This document shows, one piece after another, positions 58,711 to 64,000 of a DNA stretch of 64,000 nucleotides. This DNA comes from Photobacterium galatheae (GTDB taxonomy: Bacteria; Pseudomonadota; Gammaproteobacteria; Enterobacterales; Vibrionaceae). A program made the position numbers and the translations under genes. Below the pieces are notes generated by a model that saw only the letters and a list, made by a program, of their open reading frames with translations, made no database searches and was not told the DNA's origin. The number at the start of each line of letters is the position of its first letter. Position 1 is the stretch's first letter. The stretch covers positions 1 through 64,000 of the forward strand of contig NZ_JMIB01000034.1 of the NCBI RefSeq assembly GCF_000695255.1, in the 5' to 3' direction.

Positions 58711-59666
58711 ATTTCTTCATTTCCTGTAAGCGAAAAGTGGTTTTTTGCTTCAATAAAAATCACATCAACATCAAAGTGAACGCTTGATAAACACTTCGGT
58801 GAATCAGTATTGGAAGAGAGTGAAGGTCAAAGAGTAAAGCGCAATCATTCGTTAATTTATGGTTTGTGTGTTTGGAATTCAAGCCATCAAACGTCATTTA
58901 TGTCTTGCCTGATGTTTTTTTATGGGGTGCGGTTCAAATGTAATCGATTATTTTCAGGTAGAGTAAAAATACTAAATTAACTTTATTCACAATATTATCC
59001 ATTTTCGGATTTTCGATTGAACAATGTTTATATGAAACATTATCCATTCTGTTTTTTCTTTTACGTATGCTGCGGTAAGGATGTGTGAAATGGACATCAG
59101 TGATAGAGGGGTGATTTGCATTTAAGTTGCTGTTTTTATTTGAGTTAGCTTCTGTTTTTCAACGGTTTGTATCATTTCTGATGACCTAAATGCCACCTAA
59201 ATGTGGCGTGAATGTGCCTTTTTAATATGGAATGTCTGGATATAATTGACTCAATTTTGAATCCGAAAATCGCCTGAATTAAAAAATAAAAACGAATGAA
59301 ATTAAAGGTGAGTTTGATGGTCAAAATAAAGATATTAGCTATCTGGTCTGATTTGTTTTAACCGAAAAGTATGTTCTCAATTTTATTTTAAGACTCATCA
59401 GAATGTGATGTTTTAATATTTCGCTAAATTAGAATTTACGCATATTAGTTTTTTTCTGGTCTCTGGGTTCATCGGTTTTTCATCATGTTTATCTGCTCGT
59501 TTCGGCGATAGATAAAAAATGTGACGTATATTAATCGACATGCTGTGATTTCAGTCATTACAGCGGGTGAGGAATTCTTTTGCTCAAACCCTGACTGGGA
59601 ACGGTCTTGCAAATTCACAGCGCAAGTGCACAACGCAAATTGACAACAAGCATACGCAGGTAAAGC
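58711..59666. other. AT-rich 956-bp divergent region between vgrG and tssA
   Basis: No gene was found on either strand. The segment from about 58740 to 59560 is strongly AT-rich against its neighbours. It must hold the promoters of both type VI arms; a candidate sigma-54 promoter lies at 59595-59611. AT-rich control regions of this sort are common H-NS targets (family knowledge, not shown here). Confidence 0.6.
59595..59611 (+). promoter_or_regulatory. Candidate sigma-54 promoter of the tssA operon
   Basis: CTGGGAACGGTCTTGCA compared with YTGGCACGrNNNTTGCW keeps the essential GG and GC at the correct spacing, the CTGG start and the whole TTGCA, with three differences in the less conserved middle. 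It lies 56 bp upstream of tssA. Type VI operons in vibrios are often RpoN-dependent through a VasH-type activator. Confidence 0.5.
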
Positions 59667-61052
59667 ATGCCGTTTTCGAAATTACAGATTGAACAGCTCT
59701 CAGCACCCATCGCATCAGACGCCGTTTGTGGACGTTATCTCAAACTGGATAAAAGTGCTTTTCGCCCGCTGAGAAACGAATTCAATGTCGCGCAGACCGC
59801 ACTGCGCAAGCTGAGCCAGAACCCAGATGAAGATGAGATAGAAGCGCTGCAAAAAGCCTGTCTGGCCAGTTGGGAGACCCTTTCTGCGACTTTGTTGAAT
59901 CAATTTCAGACCACCACCCGGGATATTGAGCTGATCGCCTGGTTTATTACCGCTCAGGTTTTGCTGGATGCATCGCTGGACAGTGCGGCAAACGCGCTGG
60001 AATGGCTGGCCGGTCTGACTGAACAGCACTGGGATCAACTGAACCCGGTGTTGCCTCAGGAAAATCTCAAGTCACAAGCACCGGACCAACAGGCGCGTGA
60101 GCAGGCTGAAGCCAAGGTGAAAGCCTTTTTCCAGTTGATTGGCGACAGTGAAGAAAGCTCAATTCTTTATGCGCCACTGCTCCAACAGACGCTGGTTGGA
60201 AACATGTCGTTTTACGACTACCTCAGTGCGGAACGGCGAGGAGAGCTGAGCCAGCTTAAAGGGCAGGTTGCCGCCCTGGTGGCACAGCAACGGACGGAGA
60301 TTCAGCAACGCCTGGACAACACGGTTCGCTGTGTTGAGCAAGTTGAGCGCTTAAGTGCGGCGGTACAACAGCAGACGCAAAGTGCAGGTGCCACCGCGGT
60401 CAACTTTGGTTTCGTCAAAGCCTTGTTTACCCGGTTAGAGCAGGCGCTGCATCAGCTATCCGGTATGAAACCGTCTCAGAAAGCCGGCACTGCTCCCGTT
60501 GTGACAACGGCAGGACAACCGGAAAGTACGGCGGAAATTCAGGAAGTGAACGATTTTGCACCGTCTCAGGCCGCGCCGGCTTATACCCTGTCCGGTGCGC
60601 CTTTGAGTCTGAGTGCCGGTAATCTTCCTCAGGTCGCACTGGCGAACAATATGAACCGCGATCTGGCCTTCCACCTGCTGCGTGAAATTTCAGACTATTT
60701 TCGCCAGAGCGAGCCGCACAGCCCGGTGTCATTTCTGCTGGAAAAAGCCATCCGCTGGGGCTATCTGCCGCTGCCGGAGCTGCTGCAGGAAATGATGGCT
60801 GAGCAAGGCGAAGATACCTTAAGCAAAATTTTTAATGCCGCCGGCCTGAATCATCTTGATCAGGTACAGCTGCCTGACGTGGCGCTTCCAACGGCCGGCG
60901 TTGAAAACACTTCGGTACACGAAAAGACTCCTCCCGTAACTGAGTCGACGCGTATTGAAAAGCATGTATCACAGACTTCCACTGCTGATACCCAACTCCA
61001 ACAAAAAAGTGAAAGTCACGAGCAACCGGGCTCAACAGCCCTGCGTTGGTAA
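59667..61052 (+). CDS. tssA: Type VI secretion protein TssA
   Basis: Cap or organiser protein that coordinates sheath polymerisation at the baseplate. The 461-residue protein has an ImpA-type N-terminal domain (about 1-130, with DIELIAWFITAQVLLD and EWLAGLTEQHWDQLNPVLP). A Gln/Ala/Ser-rich middle follows, then the VasJ-type C-terminal region with AFHLLREISDYFRQSEPHSPVSFLLEKAIRWGYLPLPELL. The last 70 residues are Thr/Glu-rich. First gene of the plus-strand type VI operon. Confidence 0.88.
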   Translation: MPFSKLQIEQLSAPIASDAVCGRYLKLDKSAFRPLRNEFNVAQTALRKLSQNPDEDEIEALQKACLASWETLSATLLNQFQTTTRDIELIAWFITAQVLLDASLDSAANALEWLAGLTEQHWDQLNPVLPQENLKSQAPDQQAREQAEAKVKAFFQLIGDSEESSILYAPLLQQTLVGNMSFYDYLSAERRGELSQLKGQVAALVAQQRTEIQQRLDNTVRCVEQVERLSAAVQQQTQSAGATAVNFGFVKALFTRLEQALHQLSGMKPSQKAGTAPVVTTAGQPESTAEIQEVNDFAPSQAAPAYTLSGAPLSLSAGNLPQVALANNMNRDLAFHLLREISDYFRQSEPHSPVSFLLEKAIRWGYLPLPELLQEMMAEQGEDTLSKIFNAAGLNHLDQVQLPDVALPTAGVENTSVHEKTPPVTESTRIEKHVSQTSTADTQLQQKSESHEQPGSTALRW

Positions 61053-61083
61053 GTGAACATCTTATAGATAAGGAAGAACGAAT

Positions 61084-61602
61084 ATGGCAAGTATCTACAT
61101 GCGTATTGATGGCGTCGATGTGAAAGGCGGTGCCACGGTTGAAGGTCTGGAAGGTAACGGCTGGTTTGCTATCTCTTCCTATTCCTGGGGCGGTGTTCGT
61201 AACGTCGCGATGGACATCGGTAATGGTAACAACGCGGACTCCGGCATGGTGGCCATGAGCGAAGTGAACCTGTCAAAACAGGTTGATGGCGCTTCAGAAG
61301 ACCTGCTGTCTTTCCTGTTTAACCCGGGTAAAGAAGGGAAAACCGTTGAGATCGCATTCACCAAGCCTGAGTCAGACGGCTCCGGTGCAAAACTGTACTT
61401 CCAGGTGAAACTGTCGAATGCACGTCTGGTGTCTTACAACGTGAGCGGCAGCGATGGCACTCAGCCATACGAGAGCATTTCTCTGTCTTACGTTGAGATT
61501 TCTCAGAAGCACAACTACGAGCTGGAAGGCGGTGAAGTCAAAGATGGCGGCATCGTGACTTACAACCTGCCACAGGGCAAGTTGCTGTCAGGCTCTAAAT
61601 AA
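61084..61602 (+). CDS. hcp: Type VI secretion tube protein Hcp (TssD)
   Basis: Forms the hexameric inner tube that is exported and carries small effectors. The 172-residue protein shows MRIDGVDVKGGATV, WFAISSYSWGGVRNV, EVNLSKQVDGASEDLLSFLF and SISLSYVEISQKH, all typical of Hcp. AAGGAAG precedes the ATG. A stem-loop follows, which fits its need for higher expression than its neighbours. Codons are strongly biased. Confidence 0.96.
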   Translation: MASIYMRIDGVDVKGGATVEGLEGNGWFAISSYSWGGVRNVAMDIGNGNNADSGMVAMSEVNLSKQVDGASEDLLSFLFNPGKEGKTVEIAFTKPESDGSGAKLYFQVKLSNARLVSYNVSGSDGTQPYESISLSYVEISQKHNYELEGGEVKDGGIVTYNLPQGKLLSGSK

Positions 61603-61611
61603 CCTTTGCCG

Positions 61612-61640
61612 GAAGCTCCATCTGAGATGGAGCTTCTTCT
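61612..61640 (+). terminator. Stem-loop between hcp and tssB
   Basis: Perfect 11-bp inverted repeat GAAGCTCCATC-TGA-GATGGAGCTTC followed by TTCT, 9 nt after the hcp stop. Probably a partial terminator or 3' stabiliser that raises hcp mRNA over the downstream genes. Confidence 0.7.
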
Positions 61641-61672
61641 CTCGATGCAAATTCTGAACTAGGGACACCGTT

Positions 61673-62182
61673 ATGGCATTGAATTCACAACATAAACGCG
61701 TCAGCAAAAACCGCGTCAGCATTACCTACGATGTTGAAACGAATGGCTCAGTCGAGACCAAAGAGCTACCGTTCGTGGTCGGCGTGATCGGTGACTTCTC
61801 CGGCCACAAACCAGAGTCTGAAAAAGTGGATCTTGAAGAGCGTGAGTTTACCGGTATCGATAAAGACAACTTCGATACGGTGATGGGCACCATCCATCCG
61901 CGTCTTTCGTACAAAGTCGACAATAAACTGGCCAACGATGACAGCCAGTTCGAAGTGAATTTGAGCTTCCGCTCGATGAAAGATTTCCACCCGGAGAATC
62001 TGGTTGAACAGATTGATCCGCTGAAACAACTGGTTGAAACCCGGAATCAACTGAAAGTACTGCTGAGCAAAGCGGATCGTTCACGCGATCTGGAGCGTTT
62101 GCTGAAGGAAGTGCTGCAAAGTGCGGATGCCATTCAAGGGCTTGCGCAGGAACTGGGTCTGGATAAAGAGGGAGCGGAATAA
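61673..62182 (+). CDS. tssB: Type VI sheath small subunit TssB (VipA)
   Basis: Pairs with TssC to build the contractile sheath. The 169-residue protein has VSKNRVSITYDVETNG, LPFVVGVIGDFSGHKPE, EREFTGIDKDNFDTVMG and DFHPENLVEQIDPL, all conserved in TssB. Its stop overlaps the tssC start by one base, which supports the strict co-expression the heterodimer needs. Confidence 0.96.
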   Translation: MALNSQHKRVSKNRVSITYDVETNGSVETKELPFVVGVIGDFSGHKPESEKVDLEEREFTGIDKDNFDTVMGTIHPRLSYKVDNKLANDDSQFEVNLSFRSMKDFHPENLVEQIDPLKQLVETRNQLKVLLSKADRSRDLERLLKEVLQSADAIQGLAQELGLDKEGAE

Positions 62183-63663
62183 TGTCTGTCGAACAACAAA
62201 CCGCCACGCAGGGCGCTGCTGAAGCTGAAGCGTCGCTGAGTTTTCTTGATCGTGCCATCACCGCAACCGCACAAACACCGGTGGATACCACCAAAGAATT
62301 GCTGAGCATTCTGACGTCGCAGGCACTGGAAGGCACGGTGACCTGGGACAAAAACCTGACGCTGACGATTGAGAAAGCCATCAGCGCACTGGATGAAAAA
62401 ATTTCAGAACAGTTGTCTTCGGTCATGAAGAACAATGACTTCCAGAAACTGGAAGGCACCTGGCTGGGCTTGCAGAAGCTGGTCAAAAACAGCGAACTCG
62501 GTCCGGATCTGAAGATCAAACTGGCCGACTACACCAAAGATGAGCTGCTTGAGCAGTTTGAAGACGCGCCGGCGATCGATCGCAGCCGCTTTTTCACCAT
62601 GGTCTATCAGGAAGAGTTCGGCACAGCAGGCGGCCAGCCTTACGGTGTTCTGCTGGGAGATTACGAATTCGGTTACGGCGACGAAGACGTCGCATTGCTG
62701 CGTTATATGGGCGAAGTGGCTTCAGCATCTCATGCACCCTTCATCGCTGCCGCCAATGCCAGCATGTTTGATTTCAACTCGTTTGCCACCTTTGCAGACG
62801 GGAAACCAGTCGCAGCAGGGTTTGACTCCCCGGCTTACGCGAGCTGGAACGCATTCCGCGCCAGCGATGATTCACGCTATGTCGCGCTGACGCTGCCGAA
62901 AACCATGGCGCGCCTGCCGTACGGTTCCGCGACCATTCCGGTGAAATCATTCGATTTTGAAGAGCTGAAGACCCGTGACAACGGCCAGCAAATCGTTTCT
63001 TCAGACAAAGATTTCGTCTGGAGTAACGCGGCATACGAATTTGGTCTGCTGCTGACGCAGGCATACACCCAGTACGGTTGGTGTACGGCCATTCGCGGCA
63101 CGGAAAACGGCGGTAAAGTCGAAAACCTGCCGAACTTCACCTACCACTCGGATGCCGGTGATCTGCTCCAGCAGTGTCCGACGCAGGTGAACCTGACTGA
63201 TGAGCGCGAAAAAGAGCTCAGCGATCTGGGCTTCCTGCCGCTGGTTCACTATAAAAACACCAACTACGCGGTGTTCATGGGTGCACAGACGACGCATAAG
63301 CCGAAAACCTATACCGACGCGGATGCGACGGCCAACGCCGCGATTTCAGCACGTCTGCCGTACACCATGGCCAGCAGCCGAATCGCCCAGTACCTGAAGG
63401 TGATGGGGCGTGACCGGATTGGTTCGAACCTGGATCCGAACGATGTTGAGAAAGATCTCAACACCTGGATTCACCAGTACGTGAACCCGAACGCCATCGG
63501 CAACGAAGCCAAAGCGCGTCACCCGCTGGTGGAAGCGAAAGTGACCGTTGAAGAGCAGGCCGGTCGTCCGGGCGCGTATTCTGCGGTTGCCTATCTTCGC
63601 CCTTGGTTACAGATGGAAGAATTGACGACCTCGCTTCGTATGGTCGCCAATATTCCGGGTTAA
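62182..63663 (+). CDS. tssC: Type VI sheath large subunit TssC (VipB)
   Basis: Large sheath subunit that contracts to drive the Hcp tube. The 493-residue protein includes KLEGTWLGLQKLV, the DELLEQFEDAPAIDRSRFFTMVYQEEFGTAGGQPYG region, GNEAKARHPLVEAKVTVEEQAGRPGAY and the terminal LRPWLQMEELTTSLRMVANIPG. The AIDRSRFF stretch is a hallmark. Full length. Confidence 0.97.
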   Translation: MSVEQQTATQGAAEAEASLSFLDRAITATAQTPVDTTKELLSILTSQALEGTVTWDKNLTLTIEKAISALDEKISEQLSSVMKNNDFQKLEGTWLGLQKLVKNSELGPDLKIKLADYTKDELLEQFEDAPAIDRSRFFTMVYQEEFGTAGGQPYGVLLGDYEFGYGDEDVALLRYMGEVASASHAPFIAAANASMFDFNSFATFADGKPVAAGFDSPAYASWNAFRASDDSRYVALTLPKTMARLPYGSATIPVKSFDFEELKTRDNGQQIVSSDKDFVWSNAAYEFGLLLTQAYTQYGWCTAIRGTENGGKVENLPNFTYHSDAGDLLQQCPTQVNLTDEREKELSDLGFLPLVHYKNTNYAVFMGAQTTHKPKTYTDADATANAAISARLPYTMASSRIAQYLKVMGRDRIGSNLDPNDVEKDLNTWIHQYVNPNAIGNEAKARHPLVEAKVTVEEQAGRPGAYSAVAYLRPWLQMEELTTSLRMVANIPG

Positions 63664-63670
63664 TCCGATT

Positions 63671-63689
63671 CGGAGGCGGACAGCCTCCG
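63671..63689 (+). terminator. Stem-loop after tssC
   Basis: CGGAGGC-GGACA-GCCTCCG, a 7-bp GC-rich stem starting 8 nt after the tssC stop. There is only a short TTTT downstream, so attenuation rather than full stop is likely. Confidence 0.5.
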
Positions 63690-63711
63690 AATGTTTTGAA
63701 TTGAGCAGTCG

Positions 63712-64000
63712 ATGACAACACACCCTCAGCACACAGCGATGCCCCCAATGCTTGCGAACCTGCCCTGGCAGGCGCTGTTGGCGTGCGCCAGGAACCAGTC
63801 GACGGCTCAATTCAAAGCCCAACTGACTCGTCTGATTGCCGAGCTGGACAAGGCCGTGAGTGAGCAGTTATCGGCCGTGATTCAGCATGAACACTTTAAG
63901 CAGTTAGAAGCGTCCTGGCTTGGACTCGCTTCGCTGACTGCACTGCCGGTCTCTCAGCGCCGGGTCAAAATCAAACTGCTCGATCTGAGCTGGCACATGG
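63712..64000 (+). CDS. Second TssC-like protein, N-terminal part (runs off the window)
   Basis: An open frame from the ATG at 63712 to the window end (96 codons). Residues LDKAVSEQLSAVIQHEHFKQLEASWLGLASL align with the TssC N-terminal segment LDEKISEQLSSVMKNNDFQKLEGTWLGLQKL upstream. The product is thus a TssC paralogue of the kind seen directly after tssC in some type VI clusters. The preceding ~45 residues are unlike TssC. Whether it is full-length cannot be seen. Confidence 0.75.
   Translation, partial: MTTHPQHTAMPPMLANLPWQALLACARNQSTAQFKAQLTRLIAELDKAVSEQLSAVIQHEHFKQLEASWLGLASLTALPVSQRRVKIKLLDLSWHM

Noticed and set aside
59202-59219. Second sigma-54-like site (TGGCGTG...TGCC)
   Set aside because: The GG to GC distance is one base short, which abolishes sigma-54 recognition.

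Overview
The window is chromosomal DNA of a gammaproteobacterium, most likely a member of the Vibrionaceae (Photobacterium or a near relative; the genus cannot be fixed from this sequence alone). The evidence is the core gene order queG / nnr-tsaE-amiB-mutL-miaA-hfq-hflX-hflK-hflC-yjeT-purA-motX-rnr-rlmB-rpsF-priB-rpsR-rplI-dnaB-alr. The sodium-type flagellar gene motX between purA and rnr is a Vibrio-type arrangement.

Layout. Bases 1-600 carry a tandem array built on tRNA-Gly(GCC). One copy is intact; two are degenerate and 89 nt long. The ~500 bp after the array is gene-free and holds a cluster of DnaA boxes, in the place that datA occupies in E. coli (between the glycine tRNAs and queG). 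Bases 1.2-24.5 kb are housekeeping genes for tRNA modification, metabolite repair, cell division amidase, mismatch repair, Hfq, membrane protease regulation, purine synthesis, RNA decay, ribosomal proteins, the replicative helicase and alanine racemase. Bases 24.6-34.7 kb mix conserved but less studied genes: an RLAN/ATP-grasp ligase divergent from a GNAT-peptidase C39 fusion, yjbQ, pgi, a cold-shock protein, cheX, zur, ypfJ and a secreted subtilisin-like protease. A possible small RNA lies between zur and ypfJ.

Bases 34.7-52.6 kb form one 18-kb minus-strand unit. Three tandem ~1,210-residue DUF4132 proteins come first, followed by a MoxR-type AAA+ ATPase, a DUF5682 protein, a von Willebrand factor A protein, a SWIM zinc-finger protein and a 102-residue orphan. 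It matches the E. coli yehI-yehL-yehM-yehP-yehQ module, but with the DUF4132 gene triplicated and a GC-rich stem-loop after each copy. It is the strongest candidate here for an under-described system; a MoxR/VWA chaperone-like machine with variable client proteins is a reasonable inference.

Bases 52.8-54.2 kb hold small unrecognised genes and yqfB. From 54.3 kb to the end the window enters a type VI secretion locus. A minus-strand arm holds vgrG, a DUF6931 protein and PAAR, with a lipoprotein and a small crystallin-like protein nearby. A plus-strand arm holds tssA, hcp, tssB, tssC and the start of a second TssC-like gene. The two arms diverge from a 956-bp AT-rich region with a candidate sigma-54 promoter 56 bp before tssA.

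All calls come from reading the sequence and from knowledge of the families; no database search was run.
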